Assembly: GCA_900469615.1 (NCBI GenBank)
Contig: UBYA01000007.1
Span: 62,001-126,000, forward strand
Source of the DNA: Hyphomicrobiales bacterium
Lineage (GTDB): Bacteria; Pseudomonadota; Alphaproteobacteria; Rhizobiales; Rhizobiaceae
Direction: 5' to 3'
Length of the DNA stretch: 64,000 nucleotides
Made by a program: the position numbers and the translations under genes
The notes under the pieces: generated by a model
Seen by the model: only the letters and a program-made list of their open reading frames with translations
What the model was told of the DNA's origin: nothing
Database searches by the model: none
Shown: in pieces, positions 35,730 through 44,526 of the stretch
Layout of the letters: every line of letters starts with the position of its first letter
How positions within the stretch are numbered: position 1 is the stretch's first letter

Positions 35730-37577
35730 GTGACCGACAGCAAGCGGGATAATAGTGAAGGTAATGGCGGCTTTGCCGGCTTCGACCCAAAGTCGGTCGA
35801 GCCTTACATCGTCCGAGACCCCGAGGCGATGGCCGTCAACTTTGCCCGCGCGCTTGAAAATCTCGGCAAGGCGGCCTCAGCCTGGCTTGCTCCGCGCGAG
35901 CGCGGCGAGAAGATCGACACGGTCGCCGACCCCTTCACCGACATGGTCAAGACGCTCTCCAAGGTCGGCGAATACTGGCTTTCCGATCCTCGACGTACCC
36001 TGGAAGCGCAGACACAGCTTTTAGCGGGCTATTTCAGCCTGTGGACGAAGACGATGCAGCGCCTCGGCGGCGATTCGCCGGGCGAGGCCGAGACGGAGCC
36101 GGTCAAGGACAAACGCTTCGCCGACGAGGACTGGCAGAAGAACCCCTTCTTCGACTTTCTCAAACAGACCTATCTTCTGACGGCCGGCTGGGCGGAAAAG
36201 CTGGTCGGCGAAGCGGACGGTCTGGACGAGCATACGCGTCACAAGGCGGTGTTCTATACCAAGCAGATCACCGCCGCCTTTTCGCCGACCAACTTCATCG
36301 CGACGAACCCGCAGGTCTATCGCGAAACCATCGCCTCGAATGGCGAAAACCTGGTGCGTGGCATGAAGATGCTGGCGGAGGATATCAGCTTCGGTCAGGG
36401 CGAACTGCGCCTGCGGCAGACCGATATGACGAAATTCGCCGTCGGTCGCGACATGGCGCTGACACCCGGCAAGGTGATCGCGCAAAGCGATGTCTGCCAG
36501 GTGATCCAGTATGAGCCGGCGACGGACAAGGTGCTGAAGCGCCCCTTGCTGATCTGCCCGCCGTGGATCAACAAGTTCTACATTCTCGATCTCAACCCGC
36601 AGAAATCCTTCATTAAATGGTGTGTGGAGCAAGGTCACACCGTCTTCGTCATTTCCTGGGTAAACCCCGACCATCGCCATGCGACGAAAGACTGGACCTC
36701 TTACGCGCGCGAAGGCATCGACTTCGCCCTGGAGACGGTCGAAAAGGCCACGGGTGAGCAGGAAGTCAACGCTGTGGGATATTGCGTCGGCGGCACGCTG
36801 CTGGCGGCCACGCTTGCGCTCCACGCCAAGGAAAAGAACAAGCGCATCCGCACCGTGACCTTCCTGACGACGCAGGTCGATTTCACCTTCGCCGGCGACC
36901 TCAAGGTTTTCGTCGACGAGGAGCAGATCGCATCGCTCGAAGAGCAGATGAATACCATCGGCTACCTCGAGGGCTCGAAGATGGCGACGGCCTTCAACAT
37001 GCTGCGCGCTTCGGAACTGATCTGGCCCTATTTCGTCAACAACTATCTGAAGGGACAGGAACCCCTGCCCTTCGACCTTCTGTTCTGGAACGCCGATTCC
37101 ACGCGCATGGCGGCCGCCAACCACTCCTTCTACCTGCGCAACTGCTATCTCAACAATGCGTTGAGCCAAGGCAAGATGGTGCTCGACGGCAAGACTTTGT
37201 CACTGAAGGATGTGCGTATTCCGGTCTACAATCTGGCGACGCGCGAGGATCATATCGCGCCGGCCAAATCCGTCTTCATCGGCAGCCGGTATTTCGGCGG
37301 GCCTGTGGAATTCGTGGTGACGGGCTCCGGCCACATAGCAGGCGTGGTCAACCCGCCGGACAAGCGCAAATACCAGTTCTGGACCGGCGGCCCGACGGAC
37401 GGCGATTATGAAAGCTGGCTGGCGCAGGCGCACGAGACGCCCGGCTCGTGGTGGCCGCATTGGCACGCCTGGATTTTGGCGCAAGATCACCGCATGACCG
37501 CAGCCCGCCAACCCGGCGGCAAGGCCCTCAACGCGCTTGAAGAGGCGCCGGGCAGCTTCGTCATGGAACGGGCATAG
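35730..37577 (+). CDS. phaC: Class I poly(R)-hydroxyalkanoic acid synthase
   Basis: Polymerises 3-hydroxybutyryl-CoA into PHB on granules. The product has 615 residues, slightly longer than the Cupriavidus enzyme. The lipase-like box G-Y-C-V-G-G holds the nucleophile Cys352; Asp507 (AREDHIAPA) and His535 ([11 protein letters not shown]) complete the triad. The N-terminal PhaC_N domain ends with [19 protein letters not shown], a family hallmark. It starts with GTG at 35730, preceded by GGGAGG. The phasin at 12804 is its probable granule partner. Confidence 0.96.
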   Translation: MTDSKRDNSEGNGGFAGFDPKSVEPYIVRDPEAMAVNFARALENLGKAASAWLAPRERGEKIDTVADPFTDMVKTLSKVGEYWLSDPRRTLEAQTQLLAGYFSLWTKTMQRLGGDSPGEAETEPVKDKRFADEDWQKNPFFDFLKQTYLLTAGWAEKLVGEADGLDEHTRHKAVFYTKQITAAFSPTNFIATNPQVYRETIASNGENLVRGMKMLAEDISFGQGELRLRQTDMTKFAVGRDMALTPGKVIAQSDVCQVIQYEPATDKVLKRPLLICPPWINKFYILDLNPQKSFIKWCVEQGHTVFVISWVNPDHRHATKDWTSYAREGIDFALETVEKATGEQEVNAVGYCVGGTLLAATLALHAKEKNKRIRTVTFLTTQVDFTFAGDLKVFVDEEQIASLEEQMNTIGYLEGSKMATAFNMLRASELIWPYFVNNYLKGQEPLPFDLLFWNADSTRMAAANHSFYLRNCYLNNALSQGKMVLDGKTLSLKDVRIPVYNLATREDHIAPAKSVFIGSRYFGGPVEFVVTGSGHIAGVVNPPDKRKYQFWTGGPTDGDYESWLAQAHETPGSWWPHWHAWILAQDHRMTAARQPGGKALNALEEAPGSFVMERA

Positions 37578-37591
37578 ACGACCGCAACGCC

Positions 37592-38341
37592 ATGCTCTTC
37601 CCGACGCCCCTCGTCCCCGCCCGCCTGATCGCGCGCTACAAGCGCTTCCTTTTCGATGCCGAACTGGAGGACGGAACGTTCATTACCGGCTCCTGTCCGA
37701 ATACCGGATCGATGCTCGGGCTGACGACACCGGGCTCGCGCATCTGGCTTTCCGAGCATGAGGGTGCGAAGCGAAAATACCGCCATGTCTTCGAGATGAT
37801 CGAAGCCGATGATACGACCGTTGGTGTCAACACCGCCATGCCGAACCGTATCGCGTCGGAAGCGATCGCTCTTGGGCAAATCTCCGATCTCGGTGACTAC
37901 ACGACGGTCAAGCGGGAGCAGAATTACGGCCGCAACTCGCGCATCGACCTGCTCTTGACCGACCCATTGCGGACAACCACCTATGTCGAGGTGAAAAACG
38001 TCCATTTCATGCGGCGACCGGGCCTCGCGGAGTTTCCCGATACGGCAACCGCTCGGGGCGCCAAGCATCTCGAAGAACTCGGCGATATGGCTGAAGCCGG
38101 CCATCGCGCCGTAATGCTGTTCGTGATCCAGCGTGACGATTGCAATCGCTTTCGGATTTGCGGCGATCTCGATCCGATCTACGCCAGAGCCTTTGACCGG
38201 GCCTTGGGTCGCGGCGTCGAAGTCTATGCGCTGAAATGCAGGGTTTCGCCGACGGAAATAGCGCCTGCCGGGTTGATCCCGATAGACGAACCCGGCATAG
38301 CTGCATTACATACGAGCATAAAGATTTCTGCTGAAGGCTAG
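37592..38341 (+). CDS. sfsA: Sugar fermentation stimulation protein homologue
   Basis: SfsA family, 249 residues. The OB-like N-terminal part ([33 protein letters not shown]) is followed by the nuclease-like core with [12 protein letters not shown] and [21 protein letters not shown], carrying the D and E-V-K residues of the PD-(D/E)xK-type site. Known as a DNA-binding protein affecting maltose metabolism in E. coli; its true activity is unsettled. The stop overlaps the region just before map, suggesting one transcript phaC-sfsA-map. Confidence 0.93.
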   Translation: MLFPTPLVPARLIARYKRFLFDAELEDGTFITGSCPNTGSMLGLTTPGSRIWLSEHEGAKRKYRHVFEMIEADDTTVGVNTAMPNRIASEAIALGQISDLGDYTTVKREQNYGRNSRIDLLLTDPLRTTTYVEVKNVHFMRRPGLAEFPDTATARGAKHLEELGDMAEAGHRAVMLFVIQRDDCNRFRICGDLDPIYARAFDRALGRGVEVYALKCRVSPTEIAPAGLIPIDEPGIAALHTSIKISAEG

Positions 38342-38343
38342 TC

Positions 38344-39180
38344 ATGGTGAATTACATCGAAGCGGCAACCGCGCCGGCGAAAAACACGGGCGCTATCCGC
38401 ATCTACGGCGAGGACGCCTTTGTCGGAATGCGCAAGGCGTGCCGGCTGACCGCCCGCTGCCTCGACGAACTGGCCGCACTCGTCAAGCCGGGCGTGCCGA
38501 CAGATGACATCGACCGCTTCGTCTTCGAATTCGGCATGGATCACGGCGCCTATCCGGCGACGCTGAACTATCGCGGCTACATGAAATCCTCCTGTACCTC
38601 GATCAATCACGTCGTCTGCCACGGCATCCCCAATGACAAGCCGTTGCGCGAAGGCGATATCGTCAATATCGACGTGACCTACGTGCTCGACGGCTGGCAT
38701 GGCGATTCCAGCCGCATGTACCCGGTCGGTGAAATCAAGCGGTCGGCCGAGCGGCTTCTGGAAGTCACCTATGAATCGCTGATGCGCGGCATCGCCGCCG
38801 TACGCCCCGGCGCCCGCACCGGCGCCATCGGCGAGGCGATCCAGACCTATGCCGAAGGCGAACGCTGCTCGGTCGTGCGCGACTTCTGCGGCCACGGCGT
38901 CGGCAGCCTGTTCCACGACTCGCCGAATATCCTGCACTACGGCCGCGTCAACGAAGGCCCGGAGCTGCGCGAAGGCATGATCTTCACCATCGAGCCGATG
39001 ATCAATCTCGGCAAGCCGCATGTGAAGGTGCTCGGCGACGGCTGGACCGCCGTTACCCGCGACCGTTCGCTCTCGGCGCAGTACGAGCATACGGTCGGCG
39101 TCACCGCGACAGGCTGCGAAATCTTCACCCTGTCGCCCGGCGGCCTCGACCGCCCCGGCCTGCCGCCACTGCAGGCATAA
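38344..39180 (+). CDS. map: Type I methionine aminopeptidase
   Basis: Removes the initiator Met. The product has 278 residues. Metal ligands can be placed: IVNIDVTYVLDGWHGDSSRM supplies two Asp, FCGHGVGSLFHDSPNILHY supplies His, MIFTIEPMINLG the first Glu, and AQYEHTVGVT the last Glu. The substrate His is in SINHVVCHGIP. It begins three bases after sfsA; radC follows three bases after its stop, so all may be co-transcribed. Confidence 0.96.
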   Translation: MVNYIEAATAPAKNTGAIRIYGEDAFVGMRKACRLTARCLDELAALVKPGVPTDDIDRFVFEFGMDHGAYPATLNYRGYMKSSCTSINHVVCHGIPNDKPLREGDIVNIDVTYVLDGWHGDSSRMYPVGEIKRSAERLLEVTYESLMRGIAAVRPGARTGAIGEAIQTYAEGERCSVVRDFCGHGVGSLFHDSPNILHYGRVNEGPELREGMIFTIEPMINLGKPHVKVLGDGWTAVTRDRSLSAQYEHTVGVTATGCEIFTLSPGGLDRPGLPPLQA

Positions 39181-39183
39181 TTC

Positions 39184-39966
39184 ATGGCGAAACGTTCCGC
39201 TTCTTCCAACGGACATGGCGACATGCCCCTCGATGGAGGCGGGAAGACGGAGGCTTTGGAAGAAGCTCCACTCCTTGACGAACGCCTCTTCTTCGCACCG
39301 CAGGCTGCCAGGCCTGCCGCTCAGGTCAATAAATCCGCGCCAGCGGCCGGAACCGCGCCCACGAATGCCGAAGCGCATTATCATGGTCATCGCGAACGTT
39401 TGCGCAATCGCTACCGCGACAGCGGCGATGCCGCGCTGGCCGACTATGAAATTCTCGAACTCCTGCTTTTCCGGCTCATTCCGCGCCGTGACACGAAGCC
39501 GATCGCCAAGGCATTGCTTGCCCGCTTCGGCTCGCTCGGCGGCGTGTTCGGCGCACCCGTAAGCCTGTTGACCGAAGTCGCCGGCGTCGGCGATGCGGTC
39601 GCGCTCGACCTCAAGCTGATCGCCAGCGTCGCGCAGCGCATGCTGAAGAGCGAGTTGACGGGCAAGCCGGTGCTCTCCTCCTGGAAGGCGCTTATCGACT
39701 ACTGTCATGCCGCCATGGCGCACGAAGCGCGCGAGCAGTTCCGCCTGCTGTTTCTCGACAAGCGCAATGCCTTGATCGCGGATGAAGTGCAGGGCTTCGG
39801 TACGGTGGATCATACGCCGGTCTATCCGCGCGAAGTCGTCAAGCGCGCACTGGAACTGTCAGCCTCGGCGGTGATTCTCGTGCACAACCATCCCACTTGG
39901 CCTTTTAAATCACGCTCAATCACGCACCATCATACTGAAACACAACACATTTTTTGCTTGTCGTAG
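39184..39966 (+). pseudogene. radC: radC interrupted by island insertion
   Basis: The first 237 codons are a normal RadC (DUF2466): [42 protein letters not shown], the helix-hairpin-helix region and [34 protein letters not shown]. At residues 234-237 the JAMM metal site starts (VHNHP) but then changes to [17 protein letters not shown] and stops. The expected S-G-D-x-x-x-S-x-x-D completing the site is missing. The change falls right beside an integrase gene, so I read it as an insertion junction. The product would lack the metal-binding Asp and is probably inactive; the 3' remnant should lie beyond the window. Confidence 0.9.
39880..39894 (+). other. Inferred attachment-site core in radC
   Basis: The last bases that encode native RadC (GTGCACAACCATCCC, coding VHNHP) lie at 39880-39894. 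Everything after is foreign. This makes the segment the likeliest crossover core; the second copy needed to prove it is not in the window. Confidence 0.55.
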
Positions 39967-39986
39967 AGTCGGTCACTGTGGCATAT

Positions 39987-40061
39987 TGGGGTCGGTTTTA
40001 AGGGGATCGGAGCCCTTTTTACCCCCAGTCGCCGACCCCACGAACCCGTCGAGCGACCCCA
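39987..40061. repeat. Three CGACCCCA repeats between att and integrase
   Basis: CGACCCCA occurs at 40033-40040 and 40054-40061, and inverted (TGGGGTCG) at 39987-39994. A related CCCCAGT sits just before the integrase start. Short repeats at this spot may be arm-type integrase or excisionase sites. Confidence 0.45.
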
Positions 40062-40085
40062 GTTGGAAGCCGACGGAGAACCCCA

Positions 40086-41327
40086 GTGCCAAGCCTTACA
40101 GATGGAGAAATTCGCCGCGCCTTGAAGCAGGTGGAGACGACAGGCAAGCAGCTTACCTTGGTCGACGGCGAGGGTCACGGGACCGGCCGACTGATCCTCG
40201 TAATGAAGCCCATGCCGACCCGCGTCACCGCGGACTGGATGGCGCAGCAATGGCGCGACGGTAAGCGCCTCAAGAAGAAACTCGGCTCCTATCCATCGAT
40301 GCCCCTCAGCAAGGCGCGCGAATTATTCAATCGCGACTTCGCTGATATGATCCAGAAAGGCCGAAGCATAAAAATGGCTGGCGACACTCGACCGGGGACG
40401 GTTGCTGACCTGTTCGAGGCGTATGTAGCGTACCTCAAAGAAGGCGGGAAATCGTCCTGGAAGGAAGCTGAGAAGGGCCTCAACAAAATCGCGGATACGC
40501 TCGGCCGTAACCGCCCGGCCCGCGACATCGAGCCGGATGAAATCACGGCGATCATTCGACCAATATATGAGCGCGGCAAACGTTCAATGGCCGATCATGT
40601 ACGCAGCTATATTAGATCCGCTTTCAGCTGGGGCCTGAAATCTGAGCACGATTATCGGTCCACGGCAGCGCGACGCTTCCGTCTTACCTACAATCCCGCT
40701 GCGGGCATACCGACGGAACCCAAGACAATTGGGACGCGCTGGTTAAGCGAGGACGAGTTCGTTCGCCTCTATCGCTGGCTCGAATGCCCCGACACCCCGG
40801 TTCATCCCTCCTATGCACGCGCCGTTCAGATCATTATGTTGACCGGCCAACGAGTTGAGGAAATCGCTCGTCTGCATATTGATCAATGGGACGCCAAGGA
40901 ACGGATTATCGACTGGACCAAGACCAAGAATCTTCAGCCGCACGCTGTTCCAGTGCCATCATTGGCCGCTGAGCTAATCGAATCGATCATCCCTAATGAG
41001 TACGGCTGGTTTTTCCCGTCTGCCAAAGACCCATCAAAGCCCGTCAGCCATGGCACGCTCTACAGCTTCATCTGGCGCCAGCGAGATCGCGGCGTAATCC
41101 CCCATGCGACCAACCGCGACCTTCGTCGGACCTTCAAAACCTTGGCCGGCAAGGCTGGCATCCCCAAGGAAATACGCGACCGCCTTCAAAACCACGCCTT
41201 ACAGGATGTCAGCTCCAAGCATTACGACCGCTGGAACTACATGGTTGAGAAGCGCGCGGCCATGGCCAAATGGGACAAGTTCGTCCGCGCCATGCTCTCC
41301 AAAAAGCGGTTGAAGGCAGCAGCATGA
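40086..41327 (+). CDS. Tyrosine recombinase/integrase (P4-like, N-terminal DUF4102 type)
   Basis: Site-specific recombinase, 413 residues, presumably responsible for insertion into radC. The N-terminal segment RVTADWMAQQWRDGKRLKKKLGSYPSMPLSKARELF is the DUF4102-like arm-binding domain, followed by a core-binding domain and the catalytic domain. Arg256 (GQRVEEIARL), Arg347 (RDLRRTF), His370 (QNHALQD), His379 and the nucleophile Tyr380 (SSKHYDRW) are present. The usual His of the HxLR box is Arg344 instead (NRDLRRT). It starts about 190 bases from the break and overlaps the next gene by four bases. Confidence 0.93.
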   Translation: MPSLTDGEIRRALKQVETTGKQLTLVDGEGHGTGRLILVMKPMPTRVTADWMAQQWRDGKRLKKKLGSYPSMPLSKARELFNRDFADMIQKGRSIKMAGDTRPGTVADLFEAYVAYLKEGGKSSWKEAEKGLNKIADTLGRNRPARDIEPDEITAIIRPIYERGKRSMADHVRSYIRSAFSWGLKSEHDYRSTAARRFRLTYNPAAGIPTEPKTIGTRWLSEDEFVRLYRWLECPDTPVHPSYARAVQIIMLTGQRVEEIARLHIDQWDAKERIIDWTKTKNLQPHAVPVPSLAAELIESIIPNEYGWFFPSAKDPSKPVSHGTLYSFIWRQRDRGVIPHATNRDLRRTFKTLAGKAGIPKEIRDRLQNHALQDVSSKHYDRWNYMVEKRAAMAKWDKFVRAMLSKKRLKAAA

Positions 41328-41758
41328 ACCCTAAACGTCTCAAAATAGGGTTGGCAATTCTAACCGTGCTGGCTACAGCGACCGTCGCCAAAGCCGATCC
41401 CTGCAAGGCTATTCCGGATCGTGGTCCGATGCCGTCCTATCTACACCGCGGCGCGCACTTCTCCGGTCCCGTGGTATATGTCGGTGACGGTGACTCTCTG
41501 TGCGTGGCTGTGGGCCAAGGGCCGGCCAACTGGGTAGAGATTCGGTTGGAGGATTTTTATGCGCCGGAACTCCACTCCCCCTCCGGCCCAGCAGCCAAAG
41601 CCGCGTTGGAACGCATCGCGATAAGTCGGAATGCAGAGTGCACCGCCAATCACCAGTCATACGACCGGGTGGTCGCCACCTGCCGGATCGGATGGCGGTC
41701 CATCGGAGATATGCTGAAAGCCGCCGGAATCGTTGAGGGCGGCAACGTGCACAAGTAG
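41324..41758 (+). CDS. Exported thermonuclease (SNase)-like protein
   Basis: A 144-residue protein with a signal peptide (MNPKRLKIGLAILTVLATATVAKA). The mature part has staphylococcal-nuclease traits: VVYVGDGDSLCVAVG (the Asp-rich calcium loop), VEIRLEDFYAPEL (the Arg and Glu region of VRLxGIDAPE), and SYDRVVATCRIG in place of DxYGRxLA. LEDFYAPEL and SYDR are divergent, so catalysis is uncertain. The ATG overlaps the integrase stop (ATGA), so it is translated from the integrase message. Four cysteines suggest disulfides in the periplasm. Confidence 0.75.
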   Translation: MNPKRLKIGLAILTVLATATVAKADPCKAIPDRGPMPSYLHRGAHFSGPVVYVGDGDSLCVAVGQGPANWVEIRLEDFYAPELHSPSGPAAKAALERIAISRNAECTANHQSYDRVVATCRIGWRSIGDMLKAAGIVEGGNVHK

Positions 41759-41871
41759 GCCAAGCGTTAGTATAGCCTTTGGCGCCGTTTATACGCCCCC
41801 CGCCTTGCGACATCGAGCTGGACGAGTTCGACAAAGGCAGGCAGTGACGCTTCCGGAGCTACCAATTCGCA

Positions 41872-44526
41872 TTACCCTGCTGCGCCCGGAAGAAAGAGCA
41901 TTTCCGGCCAGGAAATCGGCCGCCGGAGCGTAGACGCATGAGAAAAGATGCTAGCGTCAAATGCCTGTTTAAGTTGGTCCATCATCACCTCAGCGCCATC
42001 AGTCGCTGACCCCGCACCAAGCGAACTTTTGACCGTGAGTGTGTTCATCACCTTTAAGAGTTCCCAATCTCTCAAGACTTCGATCTTCCCGTCCTTCTCC
42101 GTCACACCGAATATCAGCCTATGGACGAGCGAGCCGGTCCCGGTAACTTCGTCTTCAACAGCCAGGATCAGCACCGGACGGTCGAGCCCCTCGACCGAGG
42201 CGACTCGTGTTGGGATGTCTTGCGCATCGTCGAGGGCGATGTCGAACAGAGGATGGCCGATCCCTAGAACCCTAGAGGCAGCATTGGGGCCTCGGAGGCT
42301 GCGGTCGAAAACCAGTCCCTCGTACTTGTCCCGGAGCGCGTAGCTGCGCGCCTTCCAATCATCGGGGGTTCGGATCTCCAGACCATCATCCCGCCGGAAA
42401 ATCCGGCGCCCATGCCTGCCGACAGTTTGGATGAAGAACCGCTCTAGGTCGGGAAGGTCGACCTTCGGCAAGTCTCTTCCGACTTGCTGAAAATCAAACC
42501 TCGACACGGAGCCCAAAAGCTCGCGCACGGTTTCAACCACGTCACGCCCACCGAGAGTGGAGGTGGCACGATCGAACCAGCCTCCCAATCGCTCGCCAGA
42601 AAGCCCTTCGCTTCCTGAGAAAAGCTCGTTGAAGAGTGAGTTGCCAGCCATGCCTATGACCAACTGCGAAATATCCTCCTGTTCCTCCATCACCGAGGAG
42701 AGAGCGGCCTGAATGCGCTCCAGCTTCGCATTGAGCAAATCCCAGATGCGGGCCTCGACTGTCTGTGGGTTTCGCAAAATGTAGACCGAGACCGGCCGCG
42801 TCTGGCCATAGCGGGATAGACGCCCGACTCTCTGGTGGAGCCGCATCGGATTCCAGGGCATATCCGCGTGCACCAGCACGGCGCAGCGCTCTTGAAGGTC
42901 TATGCCCTCGCCGCCAGCCTCGGTGGACACAAGAAACCGCACTTTCCCCGCATTGAAGGCATCCGCAGCGTGCTCGCGAGACTGGCTGACAGTCTTTGCC
43001 GAGCCCGAGGCCTGCTCAATGCCATCCAGCCGTTCATCCCCGTTGATGAACGTAGCCGAACCAAACCCGAACCGGCGACACAACGCGTTGATGATAATGG
43101 CTTGGGTTGCCTTGTATTCCGTAAAGAGCAGGATCGGCTCGTCCGGGCCAAATTCCTCTCCTATCATCTGAAGCAGGCGCTCGATCTTGGTCTCTCGGAT
43201 AATAGCGTCGGCGAGAGCGATCAGTTCGTCGAGACGCTGTATCTCGTCCTCCATAAGCAAGACGGCAGCAGAACCGGGAAGCGCTTCTTCGGCTTCCGAC
43301 AAATCGTCAAAGGTCGCCTGCTCGTCATTAGGAAGTAGGACGGACTCATTTGAACGGCCAACGAGGTTCGCAAGCATCGTTCGACGTTTTCGGAGCGCAT
43401 TGCGGATCGCCGCGATCGAACTGGCAGCCAACTTCTGTAGCGTGATCAGCACGAGCATCCGTGCTGTCTGCGAACGCCCGTCAAGGGTCGCGGCATAGGC
43501 CCGGCCGTCGATGACGAACTCGCTTAACGTCCGATAGAACTGTGTTTCATCGTCGCTATATTGGTATTCCCGGTTGAAGACATTAACAGGCTTGAAGAGT
43601 TTCTGCCCGTGGAGATCGGTGACAGTCGCCTTGTTGTTTCGGACCATGACTTTGGAAAGCTGAGAGAGCTGTTCCAGCGGGTCACGCTCCGGGTCGAAGA
43701 GGTCCGGCCGCACGAGGCGCATCAAGCCGAAGAAGCCATAGTCCTTCCCGCGATGCGGAGTTCCGGTGAAAAACAGAAGGGAGTTGATCTTACCCCGCTC
43801 CTGAAGGTCGGAGACAAGACTGTATGCCAACGTCTCTCCGGCGCGTTCATCCACGCTAAGGTGGTGAGCCTCATCGACAATGATCAAATCCCAGGGATCG
43901 GCGTTGAGTAGCCTTTCCCGCGCGCCCCGACGGTCATCTCTCAGCGTATGGAAGGATGCTGCCACCATCGAAGCTGTCGCCCAGAAATCGCCGCGCACCG
44001 TATCTGCTTCCGTGACATAGCGTTGGAGTCGTATGTCGAACATATCCTTGAGGCGAAATTGCCACTGCGGGACGAGCTTTGCGGGCGCGAGGATCAGCAC
44101 CCGGCGCACGCGCCCGGATGCGATCAACGGCATGAGGACAAGGCCGCATTCGATCGTCTTGCCCAGCCCTACATCGTCAGCGACAAGCCAGCGGAATGGC
44201 CATTCCTGGGTTACTTTGCGGCAAACCCATAGCTGGTGCGGAAGCAACTGCACGCGCGAGCGGGAAAACACGCCCCACTGGTCATTGACCGATCTAATGG
44301 CAAGTGCCTGGGCACGGATCACCGCGTCAATGGGATCTGCGTTCGCACCTTTTCGGAGAGCCGAATAGGGAGAAGGTATCTCGGCAATTTCGCTTGTGAG
44401 AACCTGCTCAACAGTCCCGCCGAAACGGACGACGGCCGTGGCTCCCAAATCAACCACGACGCGTCCATTACCATGGCGAGGATGGTGTACGGGAACGCCT
44501 GCGGCCAACAGTCGTGCTTCAGTCAT
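41872..44526 (-). CDS. SNF2-family DEAH helicase/translocase (RapA/HepA-like)
   Basis: An 884-residue SF2 motor, last gene of the minus-strand operon. Walker A is D-D-V-G-L-G-K-T (Lys123), Walker B is V-D-E-A-H (Asp218-Glu219), motif III is FFTGTPHRGKDY, motif V is FLVSTEAGGEGIDLQ, and motif VI is QRVGRLSRYGQ (from Gln565). The N-terminal 45 residues (VPVHHPRHGNGRVVVDLGATAVVRFGG) form a small SH3/Tudor-like beta domain as in RapA-type proteins. The C-terminal 250 residues are unassigned. It resembles helicases of DISARM and other defence loci. Its start overlaps the giant GHKL gene's stop by four bases. Probably a dsDNA translocase. Confidence 0.9.
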   Translation of the reverse strand: MTEARLLAAGVPVHHPRHGNGRVVVDLGATAVVRFGGTVEQVLTSEIAEIPSPYSALRKGANADPIDAVIRAQALAIRSVNDQWGVFSRSRVQLLPHQLWVCRKVTQEWPFRWLVADDVGLGKTIECGLVLMPLIASGRVRRVLILAPAKLVPQWQFRLKDMFDIRLQRYVTEADTVRGDFWATASMVAASFHTLRDDRRGARERLLNADPWDLIIVDEAHHLSVDERAGETLAYSLVSDLQERGKINSLLFFTGTPHRGKDYGFFGLMRLVRPDLFDPERDPLEQLSQLSKVMVRNNKATVTDLHGQKLFKPVNVFNREYQYSDDETQFYRTLSEFVIDGRAYAATLDGRSQTARMLVLITLQKLAASSIAAIRNALRKRRTMLANLVGRSNESVLLPNDEQATFDDLSEAEEALPGSAAVLLMEDEIQRLDELIALADAIIRETKIERLLQMIGEEFGPDEPILLFTEYKATQAIIINALCRRFGFGSATFINGDERLDGIEQASGSAKTVSQSREHAADAFNAGKVRFLVSTEAGGEGIDLQERCAVLVHADMPWNPMRLHQRVGRLSRYGQTRPVSVYILRNPQTVEARIWDLLNAKLERIQAALSSVMEEQEDISQLVIGMAGNSLFNELFSGSEGLSGERLGGWFDRATSTLGGRDVVETVRELLGSVSRFDFQQVGRDLPKVDLPDLERFFIQTVGRHGRRIFRRDDGLEIRTPDDWKARSYALRDKYEGLVFDRSLRGPNAASRVLGIGHPLFDIALDDAQDIPTRVASVEGLDRPVLILAVEDEVTGTGSLVHRLIFGVTEKDGKIEVLRDWELLKVMNTLTVKSSLGAGSATDGAEVMMDQLKQAFDASIFSHASTLRRPISWPEMLFLPGAAG

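Noticed and set aside
36021-37169. Long minus-strand open frame opposite phaC
   Set aside because: phaC is unmistakable on the plus strand with its Cys-Asp-His triad; the reverse frame is a shadow.
38338-39813. 491-codon minus-strand frame opposite map and radC
   Set aside because: Both plus-strand genes have conserved motifs; the reverse frame spans two genes and matches nothing.
41759-41871. Further gene or terminator between the SNase-like gene and the SNF2 helicase gene
   Set aside because: The short convergent gap shows no frame with a start signal and no clear hairpin.
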